64,000 bases of DNA from Cristatella mucedo. Its lineage: Eukaryota; Bryozoa; Phylactolaemata; Cristatellidae. Positions within the stretch are counted from its first letter, which is position 1. Every line of letters begins with the position of its first letter. Under the pieces are notes generated by a model. The model was not told the DNA's origin. It worked only from the letters and a program-made list of their open reading frames with translations, and searched no databases. The stretch covers positions 13,897,501 to 13,961,500 of the forward strand of contig WPIO01000004.1 in assembly GCA_009760855.2 (NCBI GenBank), in the 5' to 3' direction. Shown here piece after piece: positions 1 to 12,409 of the stretch. Position numbers and translations under genes: made by a program.

Positions 1-412
1 TGAGGTACTCCATATTTTAGAGGTACTTCAGATGATCTTTGTCCATTCACGTCAACACTCTGGAGTCTCCCACTGAGATAGGACCTGAACCACTGCAGAG
101 CAGTGCCAGTGATGCCCAGGCGAGATGAGAGGCGCTCTAGAAGTACTTTGTGATCGATGGTATCAAAAGCTGCCGAAAGATCGAGCAAAACAAGAAGAGA
201 CACTCTACCCATGTCTGCATTCCTAAGTAGGTTGTTGTACACCCGAAGCAGTGCTGACTCTGTGGAGTGATTAGCTTTAAAACTAGACTGGAACTTACTA
301 GCAAGGTTTGAAGTTTTAATATATGAGTTCAGTTGGTCTGCCACGACTCGTTCCAGTGTCTTTGATAGGAATGGTAGAAGGGAGACTGGGCGGTAGTTGC
401 TCAAGTTCTATT
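1..412 (-). mobile_element. LINE reverse-transcriptase core fragment (CR1/L2-like)
   Basis: Read on the minus strand, this stretch is open from about 412 to the window edge and gives a clear non-LTR reverse transcriptase. It contains NYRPVSLLPFLSKTLERVV (fingers motif), then a spaced LLVLLDLSAAFDTIDH motif (the catalytic F/Y-x-D-D-like palm block A region) and LQWFRSYLSGR. It ends at the position where the GVPQGS block would start, so the element continues outside the window. No stop is seen in the visible part, so this copy is younger than most LINE fragments here. It probably belongs to the same family as the C-terminal fragments elsewhere in the window, but the two parts never occur together here. 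Confidence 0.9.
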
Positions 413-419
413 GGTCTAG

Positions 420-560
420 TTTTGCAAGGCAGAGGTCGTCGGTCAGAAACTAGCGAGCCACTAGGATTCGGCTCCAGCACGTAAGTACAAGTTTAAAGCT
501 GTGCGTTGAGAGACCCGTATTGAGCGTAGAGAGACCCGCATTGAGCGTTGAGCGAAAAGC
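420..560. repeat. Short direct repeats of a GAGCGTTGAG-type unit
   Basis: About three diverged copies of a unit resembling TTGAGCGTAGAGAGACCCGC lie between about 500 and 556. A related TTCGTTGAGCGAAAACT string recurs near 1005-1020. No coding potential is recognised. Confidence 0.5.
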
Positions 561-562
561 GA

Positions 563-640
563 TAGCTGTGTAGGCAGAGGACTGGACCGGTAGCCCAGAG
601 GTTACGGGATAGTTCCTCAATCGAGGCGAAATTCTTCTGT
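563..640 (+). repeat. tRNA-derived SINE-like head, family II (degenerate)
   Basis: The string ACTGGACCGGTAGCCCAGAG matches the copy near 61,890 (ACTGGACCGGTAACCCAGAG). Both look like the D-arm to anticodon-arm part of a tRNA, but flanking arms are too diverged for a functional tRNA. I infer a second tRNA-derived SINE family in this genome. Confidence 0.4.
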
Positions 641-805
641 CTTTTTTTGCGGGCAATCAGTCCCATGGTGGACGGCTTCTGGTTGAGCTGCATTTTGAAA
701 TTTCCCGATTCAATTTCTTTTGAAAAAATGTATGAACGATACGGCTGAGCTCGATAGGTCTCTTGCGACAAGTAAAACGCAAGAGCCACGAAATTCAACC
801 GAATT

Positions 806-968
806 CTAACAATGCTTTTCTGGCTGATTTAGAAACCTGTTTTGTATAGCGACAGAAGGGCCTTAAAGGCTATCACCACCGCTTGCTGTGGCCACAAACG
901 ATCGCCCACCGCAAGTTTCAAATCCACGACCTCGGAACCTCGGTCGTCAAGAGCAACCGCCTTACCTA
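806..968 (-). repeat. tRNA-derived SINE, family I, minus strand
   Basis: The segment contains the family hallmarks in reverse: the 3' part (GCTGATTTAG ... TATAGCGACAG ... GGCTATCACC) followed by a B-box-like stretch (TTTCAAATCCACGACCTC, the reverse complement of a GGTTCGAGTCC-type box). The same order is seen at about 22.2, 54.9 and 62.5 kb (minus) and 9.7, 46.4 and 58.7 kb (plus). Confidence 0.6.
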
Positions 969-1049
969 ATGGGCCAGAAATGGTTATGGTCCGTACGTCG
1001 CTGTTCGTTGAGCGAAAACTTTGGAATGCGGCCACGAGATTACGAAATT

Positions 1050-1700
1050 GAAAGTGGGGAGTGCATCGAGCTGCTACGTTTTGAGGAGGGCGAATGTGAC
1101 AGCTAGTTTGGAGCCTAGGTATGCAGGTTCTGACTCAATCGGGATGATATGCCTTGTGCACACTTGCTGAGTATGTACAGAACCGGCCTAAGGGCTTCGA
1201 ACTAGGCATACCGTCGAGAAAAGCTGTGAAGTGCCCAATATTACGCAGCCGACAGTAGGGGCTTCATTTAGGCAGTTCTGGCAGCCCAATGGCACATTCC
1301 TTAGCATCTTTTGGGTAATCAGTGGATTGCATTTACACACAGGTACAATCGCTGCAGTAGCTATTCTCTCCGTATGCTTGGAGCCGATGAGAAATGAAAC
1401 AATTGGATGCACTCATAGCATATCTGGTCATGCGACTCCCCCCCCACTCACTAATCGCACTTAGGAATTCACTCATTCACTCTTTCTCGAGGGATCTACC
1501 CCTATAATGAGTTAGTTTTTAGCTAGTCCGCTGTCCATCACTGTCGTCGCATTTGCAGTTCTTCTATGGTGTGATATTTCTAGCATAGTACTACGGTGCA
1601 GCAATCATGAGTGTTCATAAAGGGTGAACAAGAGGGAGATTACTTGCTAATTTGCATATGCATCTATTTGTAATAGTTGACATTGTGCATGTTACCACAA
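1050..1700. other. No recognisable feature
   Basis: Only short open frames with no recognised domain are present. A run of eight C lies near 1440. I see no splice-bounded exon with a recognisable product. Confidence 0.5.
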
Positions 1701-1727
1701 ACCGATTGATAATGCTTCCTTTATATA

Positions 1728-1792
1728 AAGTACCTAGAAAGGCACGGAGTTCTCTGAGGGCGCTCTACAAATGTATAATATTATTGTTATCT
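1728..1792 (+). mobile_element. Solo LINE 3' tail
   Basis: It matches the extreme 3' end of the CR1/L2-like LINE (AAAGTACCTAGAAAGG ... GAGTTCTCTGAGGGCGCTC) and ends in the usual AT-rich ATTATT tail. It is extremely 5'-truncated. Confidence 0.75.
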
Positions 1793-1799
1793 GCAACAT

Positions 1800-4135
1800 G
1801 CACTCTCATAGTTAAAATTGAACTTTGAAATGCTAGAACTGCACGGAACTATGAACGTGAAATATTTATTTAGAGGGTGGCCTTTGGTAAACGACGGACG
1901 TGCATACATGAAATCTGCCGCGATTCTTCACGGGGGGGGGGCAAACACTATAGGTAATATAAATTTAAAGATGGTCATTATGTCCGTATAGCGCTATACA
2001 AATTAATTATAAATTTATATATATTTTAAGTTCAATACACGCAGCTCAGTGTTGATTCGCTACCTGGAGCTGAAGAAATAAATTTCCTAAAATTAGAATT
2101 ATATTCGTTCTTTAAGAAAATTATGAACTATAATTTTTAAATACGTTTTCATTCTTTCTTCGTAAACAGACTTTGCTCCAATAACTAAGAACTTAAAGTT
2201 TGTTAGTCAACGGAGTGGGCTCACCAGCTAGGTCAGCGGACACTCGGAGCCCGCCTTCAAAAGCCAAGTTGTATTTGTCTGAGATTTTTCACGAGTGCAG
2301 GTAAATTTCCGCGTAAACTTGCATTTTCCGCCCGCCATTGTGGACGGACGAGTTTTAGCTTGGGTAAAAAAAAGCAAAGCGAGCAGAATATAAGCGTACC
2401 TATCGGGGATAGCAACGATAAAAACAAGCAACAAAGGAAGCTACCCAGAACCACACGGTACCAAAACTCGGCAGAAACGTCTCGTACGACAGATTCTACT
2501 GTAGGAGGCTGAAGAAAAACAAAACTGGATGGCTGAGCGCAGTATCACTGTTTCGATAGGTTCACCAAAAAAGACCGGAATCGCGCTCGCTTATCGACTA
2601 TCTGGATGAAGGGATGCACCGTCAGGGAATAGGGAATAGTCGAAGGGATGCCACCAGGGGTGAGGGACAGCAGCTGCCGTCACGCACCGCACGGGTACGG
2701 CACAAGCAAAGCTTATATCAACAGTAGCTAAAAGCAGCGCCGAAATAGGTTGAATAGCTTTCGGCAACTTTTCCACAAATTTACGGTAATTCTCCACACA
2801 ACTGTGTGTACACTAGCGGAGCTCAGTATGTCTTGCGAAAACCAAATTAATGCTCTAATTTCTTCGATAGGTTGGAGCTGAAAGACGTGGACGAGCAGTT
2901 TATGTATTAAGCAGCGCTTACACAAAGCCTTAATTGTCATACTAGCCAAGTACGTAGGCGTACCGAGGGCCAGGCAGATATTGGACCCCCCAGCGTTCGC
3001 TGGACTGACGCGGAGTATGCACGTCTCACGAGACCCTCGGAATTGGCCGGCTCCGAACGATCTCACGATTCCGGCCTCCTAGGCTCAGATGCGAGTGCAC
3101 CCGGATATGCTCATTCCCAGCATACCCTCTTCTCGATGGTTCGAGCGGCTGCTCATTATCAGCAAGAGGACCTTTGCCGCTCGGGAAAAATGCAAGGAAG
3201 CTTCCTAAAGGATGCTGGCAGGCATCCAGGTCTTTGACAGGGTTATAGTGAATGATTGTGCCCCTTGTGCATGCTCGCGGTTTTCTGACTGTAACTCGCC
3301 GGTCTGTTTCGCGGTCACGCCGAGGCTTCGAGCGAGCAGGGGCAGGCCTTAATTACTCGAGCTCGCTCGACGTGTCGGCGCACGAAGGGCAACTGAGCTC
3401 TCTCGGCTTGCTAGAATTTAGGGCCAACCGCCTCCGTCAGCCTGCCGTGCTCCGGCTTTCATAGGGCTGCAGATCGACCTGTAGGGGCTTCGCACCGCAC
3501 TGGCTGAAGATCGGTCGCTGTTTATCCGGTCTAGAATTTTCTTTCCAGATCCGGCCTGGAAGCACGCTTTCTTTCGGTCTGGAAGCAGCTCTTCAAGGCG
3601 CAGCCAGCTCCGTCTAGCGAAGGCGAGAGCCCGGGGCACTTCGTAATCGCTGCGTCGCTGCCTTCTCGCATGGGCTCGCGCATCAAGCTACGAGCTTGGC
3701 CGCTGGATTATATCAGAGATCCGCATACGAAATAGCAGCGATAAGCTTAGGCTGATGAGCAGCGCGATTCGTGATTACGTATGAACGAGATAATTTTATG
3801 ACAAACGACCTGGCCATTACGTATGGCGCTGGCCTGACTGAAGTCGCTTTCTTGGAGTAACTCTTCGGCCCGGTCGGTGAGTCAGAGCGCCGAGCTCGAG
3901 CTGCTGTAAGCTGCAAAGAGTCAGCTGTAAGTCACCTCTTGTATCGGCCATAACTTACATCTACTGCTTGCGATTTTTGTAATAGGGTGCTGCTGTTAGC
4001 CTTGCGTGCAGAATATCGAGCGCTGCTGTGTCGTTGCCGCTGGCGTAATGCAAGCTTCAGGTTTTTGAAATGCCCCACTAAACGAACTAGAGAGGATCGC
4101 ACTGTAATAACATTTCACGGTATTCATTGGCCACC
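1800..4135. other. Unassigned region, partly GC-rich
   Basis: The first part is AT-rich. About 3,000-3,720 is GC-rich, with short overlapping open frames on both strands and no recognised domain. A run of nine G lies near 1931-1939. I cannot support a gene here. Confidence 0.4.
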
Positions 4136-4139
4136 ATCA

Positions 4140-4326
<187 letters not shown>

Positions 4327-5309
4327 ACATTATTACTATCAGAAGGACTAAGGCTCGGGACCCTAGTTACAAGAATCCGAGACGCTAACAGCGAGGCCGT
4401 CGGGATAGTCCTGGTAAGGTATAGCTGCATGAAAGCTAGCAGCTTTAAGACTCATACCAAGTTTTACTGACAGAAAGACGGACTCAAGAATTTGCCTAAT
4501 AAACTCAACTCCTGTGTCTACACTGGTGAACGCTCGGAATCTTGTCATGCGAGAACTTGACTCCGGAGACGCCTAGGCGTAGGCCTAGGCGCCATGCGAA
4601 AGTTTTCATCTCCGCCTGTGACTGCACACAGCCACAAAGGCTTAAGCCGCGATGACGTTGTCGTCCTTTGTCCCATGCATCCGTTCCTGCTTGGCTCTAG
4701 TTCCAGTCTTTGATGCACGCGTCGCCAAGACTAGGGGAAGACTGAAAGAAGACGGAGAAGCTTAGCTTGGCTTCACTTCTTGGCTAAGACTGCGGTTATA
4801 CACTAAACACACGGCCAATCGTAGGCGCCGGCAAGGGCACGCCTTCTTCATAGCTTTGAAAGGTATTGCAGACGACTTGACCAGCAAAAATATCAATGCG
4901 CTCCGCGAGATTTCAGCTTTAGGCGTCACTACGAGCTCTTCACACACGAATCAGGTCACGAGGCAGCCATTGAAAAAAGGCTTTCGTGGACTATTTAAAT
5001 TCACCGGGAGGTGCATCTCGGAGGGCTATTTCCTACCTCCCTGACAAAAGGAGTTTCCCACAACCACTCTGGGGCAGAGCTGCAAAGAAGCAAGACGGAA
5101 GGCAAACTGACCGTAAACAATTTCTGCAAGAATGAAGACTGAAATAGATCACAAGAAGGACTAAAGCAGGACACAAAACAAGACAGACCATGTAAACGCG
5201 GCTTTAGTGAGTATGACGTTAGAAAGTTTCCTCTAGTGAACTTAAAAGATGAGCGGCTTTTAGTACGCACGTGTTAACTATGAGAATCCATCTCGCACGA
5301 AAAGAGAAC

Positions 5310-5700
5310 ACAAGAAGCATAGAGATTTCAAAGGGCAGTCGAGGAAGTGAGTAGCTTGCAAGTAGCACGTCAGGACTGCTGGCTGGATGAATGTGCTACA
5401 GTCTGCCACAGGTGATAGAATGTCGTTGCATGGGGAATTGAGAAAGTGAGTTCCGAAGTCCCAGGAAATGCAAAGGCAAAAAGCTTCTGTCTGTCTGTCT
5501 GCAAAAGTCTTAAGTGAAAGAATGGAGCTGCTTATCTATTGTCCTTAAAGAACCTGAGGGCAAGAGGAGGTTAAAGCGGTGCAGCAATTCAGCTAGGTAT
5601 GAAGGTCCCAATGATCGGCAGGCCCAGGGCGTAAGAATTTTGTTCCGTATCCGTTGATTAATCAGGAACCATCGTAGCTCCTCTAGCAAAGGAGCCACAT
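5310..5700 (-). mobile_element. LINE C-terminal fragment, second subfamily, minus strand
   Basis: The minus strand reads APLLEELRWFLINQRI and SLGPSYLAELLHRFN, matching the conserved HITPLL..LHWLPI.QRI and L.PSYLSELL pattern of the LINE ORF2 C-terminus. The DNA is similar to 54,400-54,690 (shared CAGCAATTCAGCTAGG-type string), which defines a subfamily distinct from the main one. It is truncated at the HITPLL site. Confidence 0.65.
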
Positions 5701-5739
5701 GACTGAATTTCTTGAATTTAATGTTGAAGCCATATTAAT

Positions 5740-6270
5740 CATCAATTGTACTGCCACATCACACCACTTCTCGCTGCCTTGCACTGGCTCCCAATCAAGC
5801 AACGCATCAACTTCAAGGTTCTGTCACTCACTTTTAGGTCCCTTCATTCTCTGGCTCCAGTATACCTATCAGAACTACTCCCACATCCGTCAAAAAATTG
5901 TACAACCAGCTGTTCTGACTCGAATCCTTTAGCCATACCTCGTATGAACCTCAAGTCCGTTGGAGACCGTTCCTTTAGTTTATATGCTCCCAAAGCTTGG
6001 AAATTACTACCGATGCACGTCAAAAAGTACCCTGACATGACGACATTTAAAAAGAAGCTTAAAACGCACCTTTTTATGACAGCATTTGGTGGATCTTTGT
6101 GATTCGTCCTTTCTGTGCATGTGCCTACTTATACTGTACCTGCTGCTTGCAGATGTTACCGCCAAATATTTGGTAATGCTTTTTATGCAGCATCTGTAAA
6201 GTGCCTAGAGAGAGATTCAGTTCTCGGAGGGCACTATGCAAATGTATTGTTATAATTATTTTTGTAAGCA
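5740..6270 (+). mobile_element. 5'-truncated LINE (CR1/L2-like), plus strand
   Basis: The frame from about 5746 to 6102 reads CHITPLLAALHWLPIKQRIN, then SLAPVYLSELLPH and LKTHLFMTAFGGSL, the end of ORF2. A 3' UTR and a tail (AAAGTGCCTAGAGAGAGATT ... GGGCACTATGC) follow. The last about 118 codons are open, but the element is strongly 5'-truncated and cannot move by itself. Confidence 0.85.
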
Positions 6271-6479
6271 TAATGGCTTTTTTCGAAATACTTGCCAATA
6301 CTGAAAGTCAATCAATCGTCTAAAAGGATGCCTAAATGTGCTTAACTTAAACAAACAGACTGAAAAAACAGAGGTCCAAAGTATTATAAGTTTATGCTAG
6401 CTAAACACGAGTATCAAAGGTACAAACCTGACAAGTAAGACAAGTCTGGTTCGGAGCAAATCAATCCGTAACGTTAGCT

Positions 6480-7960
6480 ACGAAAGTCACGTGCTTCTCA
6501 GGAATGATGTCTTAGGTAATGGCTATCTACTTGTTCCGCTGGATCTCACGGAAGCGTTTGATACTAGTGATACCCAAGTCCTTCTTGATCGCCAACTATC
6601 ACGCCTTGCAGTCATTGTTATCGTATTAAAATGGTTCAGGTCGATATCAGTGGAATATTTCGAAGCGTAGACGTCGACGGTCAACGGTCATTCGGGGGAG
6701 CTTTTAGCGTAGGGGTCAGCTCCGATATCTTAAATAGGTCCACTTTTTGCACAAAATCTACGTCTAATATCTTTGAATAATCTCCGTATAGCCATTCGAT
6801 TTGCCTAGTGCAATATAGGTTCTCATTTTTAGGCAGATGACGCAGCCTGACGTGCCTGTGCTTTGATTCCACCATGCTTTCGAGCACACCTTTCAATTCT
6901 ACTACAGAGCTACTTGCATTTATGACATTCACATTTAGTTGGCAGCAGAATTTCTCAAATTGTATGATGATAGAAGTAGCTCAATGTTAGGGCAAGGCTT
7001 GTGTCGAGCAGAGAATTGGAAAGTCTAACTCTCAGAATGAACTCAGCCAGTATTTCTCCAGTAGTAATCTCTGCACGGGATCGGGTGTCATTTTGCAAAA
7101 GGATCTCTCGCTAGAGGATCACAATAGCTCCTCAAGTCAAGCCTGCCTAATTTGGGCTTCGAAATTTAACATATCTGAACTTGCTTAGGCAAAGATACCA
7201 CAGCCAAGCTGGTTCATGCATTTGTGGCATCTTACCTATACTTCCGTAACTAATTACTCACAAGTCTTCCAGTCAGTGTGTGCAAAAAGACGCTTAAAGC
7301 CAGTGCAAAAATCGTCTGCTAGACTTGTCTATCCTATAAATCGCAGGTACTACAATGCACAACTTCTAACCGACCTATATTCTCTCCCCGCCAAATACTG
7401 TATTGACTCAAAGGTTTTTTCACTCACTTCCAGGACCCTTATTTCTCCTGAAAACACATTCAGAACTAAGTTTTAGTTTTAGGCATCTCACCGCATTGCA
7501 TACGTCTTATAACTCAAAAAGACCAGCATATGTGCCTTGCTGCGAAACCGATGCAAGGCTTCCTAGGGTAGCCGCTGCAACCATCACGGTTTAAACGAGA
7601 GGTGAATAAAGAAGTAAGTGAGGCTTAGCATAGTCAAACCTATGCCTTTAAAACTATGTCTCTAGCCAATCTAAAACTCTTTGAATGCCGTGCCTTTACT
7701 TTTAAGCTCATAACACCTGAAAGTCATTGCCGACGGACTCTACCACATCCCCTCACTTGACAACATTTAAACAGAAGCTAAAAACCTTTTTCCTCACAGA
7801 ATTAGTGTTCTTTGTGCGAATTGTCCTTCACGTGCTAACACGTGCTGACACTTTACTACGCTGTATTCGCACCCAAGTGACATGTTTGACCTCAAGCATA
7901 TGCAAAGCGCATAAAAACAGATTTAGTTCACCAAGGGTGCTATGCAAATGTCCAATTAGA
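6480..7960 (+). mobile_element. Degraded LINE, plus strand
   Basis: Pieces of ORF2 occur in order. Near 6540 is a palm-like LDLTEAFDTSDTQVLLDR, then WFRS. Near 7085 is GVILQKDLSLEDH. From 7290 is LKPVQKSSARLVYPINRRYY, and then the C-terminal core. The 3' end near 7900-7945 has a GTGCTATGCAAATG tail. Several frame changes and stops make this an old copy. Confidence 0.7.
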
Positions 7961-7964
7961 ACTA

Positions 7965-8490
7965 TTATTGGCTATATCTCTTGTAGAATTTCGTAACTCA
8001 CTGCTTTCCGATCTTTTTGCCTGTGCAATAAAACGCGTACCACTGATGCAAAACTCTGCGGCCAGGCGTGCCTTCTTAAACGTCGCATCAAGCAGCACAT
8101 CGGCTTCAGGGCACTGTCACCCACTTTTAAGTCCTTCTATTCTCTTAATCCGACCTCACTATCTGAAATTCTTACTCCTCAGGCTTCTTGCCATGGTAGC
8201 ATCCTCTATTTCCGGAATTATGACTTGTATCGCTGCCTCTAACTAATCTCTCGTTTTGTGGAGATCGTGTTGAAATCGCGACACATCCAGAGTTAACGAC
8301 AGGTAAATTGAAGCAGCCAGCAAAGTCACCAGCTACTCGCAGCATTGGCTCTGTTTCTATGAGCGTATGCATGCTGTAATTTCGCATGCTGTTATACCTA
8401 ATCGATTGACTAACTGACTTTCATTCCAGCAATAAGTGCATAACCAGAGATTTAGCTCGCTTAGGGCGCTGTACACATGTTTTATTATTT
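7965..8490 (+). mobile_element. Degraded LINE C-terminal fragment, plus strand
   Basis: It reads VEFRNSLLSDLFACAIKRVP and LMQNSAARRAFLNV, corresponding to the LDFCNSLLAGLPA.AIRRLQ and VQNSAARLVC blocks. It ends with a GAGATTTAGCTCGCTTAGGGCG tail near 8447-8470. It lies directly after another LINE end and looks like a separate insertion. Confidence 0.65.
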
Positions 8491-8600
8491 GTACTGTTTT
8501 TTATCGCCTAATGATTTATCGAAAAAATTAAACAATAGCTGCATATTTTGGTGAATGTGTTTGTGTTATACCTTCAAAAGACTGACAATATCTTTTAGGG

Positions 8601-9100
8601 CAGACGTCGGCAAATTCCGGCCTTTAGGCCAGATATGGCCTAGCTAGTACTCCAGACCGGCCTAACGCCCCATAGTTATTTATTATTGGATCCGGCCTAA
8701 TTTAGTTGTCACGGTATTATTCATATTCATCACTGCTGGTTTCAGCTCAAGTTGTCTGTGGCCTGTTTTTATTTTTAGAACTGATATCAGGCACTTGTAT
8801 GAAACCGAAGTGGCTGACCGGAGAGGGAGGATACATGTCCCTTTGCAGCAAATGTAAAGCACCTAGGAAGAGATTGAGTTCTCTGAGAGCGCTTTATCAA
8901 GTGCAATATTATTATTTTTACTATTCTGTCTACCCCTATAATTCTCGTTTACATTTGTGCGTCTGTTGCGACTATTTGTTCGTCTGGCCACGCTCATTCC
9001 GGGCGGCCCTGTGGAGCGGGCTTTGTTTCTTCTGGCCTTTCAGTGTGCCTTCTTGACCTCTTAAAATAGCCTAGTTGTCCGAAAAATTTGCAGACCCCTG
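8601..9100. mobile_element. Non-autonomous hAT-like DNA transposon, about 500 bp
   Basis: The left end CAGACGTCGGCAAATTCCGG and the right end, read inward on the minus strand, CAGGGGTCTGCAAATTTTTC, form an imperfect terminal inverted repeat of hAT type (CAGNGGTC.GCAAA). The flanks TTTTAGGG on the left and TTTTACGG on the right agree at 7 of 8 bases, the target-site length of hAT elements. No transposase is encoded. A LINE 3' tail lies inside. Confidence 0.8.
8838..8935 (+). mobile_element. Solo LINE 3' tail nested in the hAT-like element
   Basis: The sequence GCAGCAAATGTAAAGCACCT, then GAGTTCTCTGAGAGCGCTTT and an ATTATT tail, is the last about 90 bases of the main LINE. It lies between the two hAT ends, so it arrived after the transposon or was part of its internal sequence. 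Confidence 0.8.
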
Positions 9101-9654
9101 TTTTACGGTGTTCTTTCGTGAGCACGGTCCGCAAGGTTCCAGATGCCATCTTTTTATTAACATTCGCTAAAGAGATGATCCTATTAGATGACATCTAATG
9201 AGATAAGACGAACGGAATTAAGTGAGCTACTTTAAGCTCTCAAAATGGGCATAACATTTTTTTTCTCAGATGGATGGATGAAATCTGGGTGACATCACTC
9301 GAGCGAAGAGCTCTAGGGTCGCTCAAAATGTAGAACAGCATAACTTTTAGAACGGCGAAGAGCCTTCCCAGTTGGCCTATGATTGAAGGCGCACCGAAGT
9401 CGAGAAAATCCATTCGAACTCAGCCGTCTAAAACAAGGCAAGTGCCGCCGCCCGATTTTTCGGGCTTCAAGCTTGCGGGCGCTGAGGGTGCGCCACTCAG
9501 CGGGCTTCTTTAGACCAAGTAAACAAATGCTTACCTTCATAGCGCACTCCCGCGAAAAAAATCTCGCATCCATGATGCTCAATTAGAAAACTAAAGACCG
9601 TTCATATAAAAGCATACCTGCGAAATGGCATATCGACCAGTACTAATCTACGGG

Positions 9655-9832
9655 AAGCCTCCAGGTCTTAACCCGGAGTTAAGGTGCTCGGTCTTTACAA
9701 CCCAGGTCGCGGGTTGAAGCCCTGCAGAGAGCAAGAATGTATTGCCCATTAAAAAGTGGCGATGATAGCCATCAGGTTTTCCTGCCGCTGTGCAAACGAG
9801 GCTTTCGAATAAGCTAATCTTTAATTTCCTTT
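9655..9832 (+). repeat. tRNA-derived SINE, family I, plus strand
   Basis: It has an A-box-like AAGGTGCTCGG, a B-box-like GCGGGTTGAAGCC, an internal CATTAAAAAGTGGCGATGAT and the 3' block GATAGCCATCAGG ... CTGCCGCTGTGCAAACGAGG. The same order is seen at 46.4 and 58.7 kb. Confidence 0.7.
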
Positions 9833-9839
9833 AATAAGA

Positions 9840-11550
9840 GTGTGGCTAAGACAGAATGTCCCGCCCGGTCAGGCTATTCATTTTTATCCTTTCCTTATGG
9901 CAGATAATATACACAGCCTTTGAATATGCAACAAAATAACCCGCTGATGAAAGGCCTGCCCATTAGTATTTAATTACTCAATGCTTAAATAAATGTTCAA
10001 TTTTAACTATATGACTGCATGTGCCAGCTACAGATACAAATTTGTGAATCCCTTCCACTGATGTTCTCCAATTTAAATTGTCGTAGCTGTACCGTCGTGG
10101 CACTATTATAAATATCACAAAGGGCACAACCTAACCGTGACTTTAGCTACTTCCGTTTACGAGACTCAATCGCGTGCTGTAGTCAAATCCAAAATTAAGA
10201 TAACCTCATTAAAATGATAAGGTATTTGCAACCTGAGACTGAGCATGCACACGTGAAACGTTCACATTTAAGGTGCTCAGCTCATGCAGCCCTTTTCAGA
10301 CCTAACTAGAAAACCGCAGGGACAGATAATGCTCATTGGGCGCACTCTGCGAACCGTTTCCAGAGTAACAGTTAATGAGATGGCTGAATTTTAAAATCGC
10401 AAGGCTAGTTTTCTTGTTTAAAATCCTTACCAGAAGAAGATACTAGACCCTTTGGCACAAGCCCGAAGAACCGAGTAGGAACTGGAGGGCTGAACGCAAG
10501 CCGCAGGAAACGCCTCTCCAGCGCCTTACTTTGCTGGTAAACCGCAAACGCAGTTGCCCACAATATGCCATAGTTCGGTCTTTGCAATACGCTAAGAGGT
10601 AAGAAAAAAAGTTATATTAATAGAACATTTGCACAACATCCGAAGTGAACAGACCGCTCGTAAGGCATTTTGTAGCTTCCTTGATGCCGCCCCCGACGAT
10701 GATTGGCGGCGGACTTCGTGCCGGAAGCTGCGCCGTCGGAAGCATGCCGCAGTCGAATAAAGCATCTATAAATGTAATGCAATTAGCAATGTATCTCCGC
10801 CTGTAACTCAGCAAAGCCACGACGACCGAGCGAATGCTACGCAGGAGAGCTTTCTAGCGCGCACTCAAGAAGCCTAAGCGACTTTCGCTACGCGGCATGC
10901 GGCAGCGAGCGAACAGAAATACCTTGTTTTTTTTTTAGCCTGGTTGCCACTCGGAGGAAAACGGGTAGCGATTCCACGGGATGCGCGATTCCTGGCTTCC
11001 ACAGGGAGCGCTTTAAGAGGTGCTCCTGGCAAAAGGAGCCGGGCTCAAAAGGCTGTAGCAGCCCGGCACCGCACCTTCAGTCAGGCTTATGGAAAGCTTT
11101 TGCCCCCTTCCGAGGCCTTTGCAAGAAACCCGCACTGCTCCAGGAAGTGGGCCGCCGGCAGGGGCCGTCTGTATGCGAAAAACTGGCTCTGCCCTGCTTC
11201 GCACAGGGGTGCCCGCATCTACAAAAACTGCACGATTGTCGCGAAGTGTCCTTATTTTTTAGAAGCTGCTACCAGAAGCGGGCTGCTCTCAGTAGGCGGA
11301 ATCAAGTTCTAGCTCTGCCACTTGGTAATGGCCTCGTTTCTGCAAGCTGCCGTAAGCCGCAGGCGCGCGGACCCTGCTTTATTTATGCCCACGCCTGCTG
11401 GTCGCTATTCACGTAAGATATACGGCGTGGACAGTACGTCCGGCGTGTCTCTAATCCGACGGGCCCTTTGTCGGCAGCGGGCCTACGTCCTAAAATCTTC
11501 TGGCGGAGCGTTCGTCCAGCGGGGCAACGCCGCCGGACGCGGCCCGTCCA
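9840..11550. other. Unassigned; AT-rich then GC-rich segment
   Basis: 9,840-10,620 shows nothing recognisable. From about 10,640 to 11,550 the sequence becomes GC-rich, with several overlapping short open frames (the longest about 122 codons on the plus strand at 10,944-11,312). None has a domain I recognise. A CpG-rich exon or promoter is possible but not supported. Confidence 0.4.
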
Positions 11551-11553
11551 TAG

Positions 11554-12115
11554 GAATAATAGTAATAATAATAATACATTTGATAAAGTACCCTCAAAGA
11601 ACTCAATCTCTTTCTAGGCACTTTACATTTGCTGCATAGAAAACACAATAGAATGGTGAGTGGGAGCATGCTTGATAAACAACATGACTAACATGGTTAG
11701 GGGTGACGTGCACAGAGCCAGCATGCAAGTGTGGTTAGTGGCAGCATGCACAGTGTCAGCACGCATAAGCACATAAAGAACGAATTGCAGGGACCCTGCG
11801 AAATGCTGTCATAAATAGGTGCGTTTTTAAGTTCTTTTTAAATGTGGTCAAGACAGGGAATGTCATGACGCAAGTCGAGAGTGAGTTCCAGGCTTTGGGA
11901 GCATACGAACTAATGCTCGGTCTCCAAAGGATTTGAGGTTTGCACGAGGTATAGGTAAACAGTTAGTTTCCGAAAAGCGGGTGGTATGATGCTTGGCCTG
12001 GTGAGGGAGTAGATCTGATAGGTAGGCTGGAGCCAAAGAATGAAGGGACTTAAAAGTGAGCAACAAAACCTTGAAGTCGATTCGTTTCTTGACTGGTTGT
12101 TGCCATCTAAACAAA
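11554..12115 (-). mobile_element. 5'-truncated LINE (CR1/L2-like), minus strand
   Basis: The reverse strand gives VKKRIDFKVLLLTFKSLHSL and then LAPAYLSDLLPHQAKHHTTR, followed by the 3' UTR. On the plus strand it begins with the inverted tail TTTGATAAAGTACCCTCAAA. The reading frame is broken near the end of ORF2. Confidence 0.85.
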
Positions 12116-12409
12116 AAGAGAGTGAGAGGAAGCCGCGGCAGCACTGGCGAGAGAGTAGCACAATAAATAGCCGACCGCAGGTCACCATTAGCTCGTCAGA
12201 CGACTCGTCAGGGAATCTGATGACACTAGCACGCGACTGCTCCCTCGACTGGCGTGGAACTTTGGTCGGATTTGGCTGCACAACGAGCGCGTCCTACTCG
12301 TGCGTCGGGTTCACTCGTCGGGTGCAGCGCGATGCAAGCGAGTGAGTAGGCACGAGCCCATTAAGGCTCGCCGAACCGATTCCAGACGATGAATCTCGCA
12401 TCTGCTACA

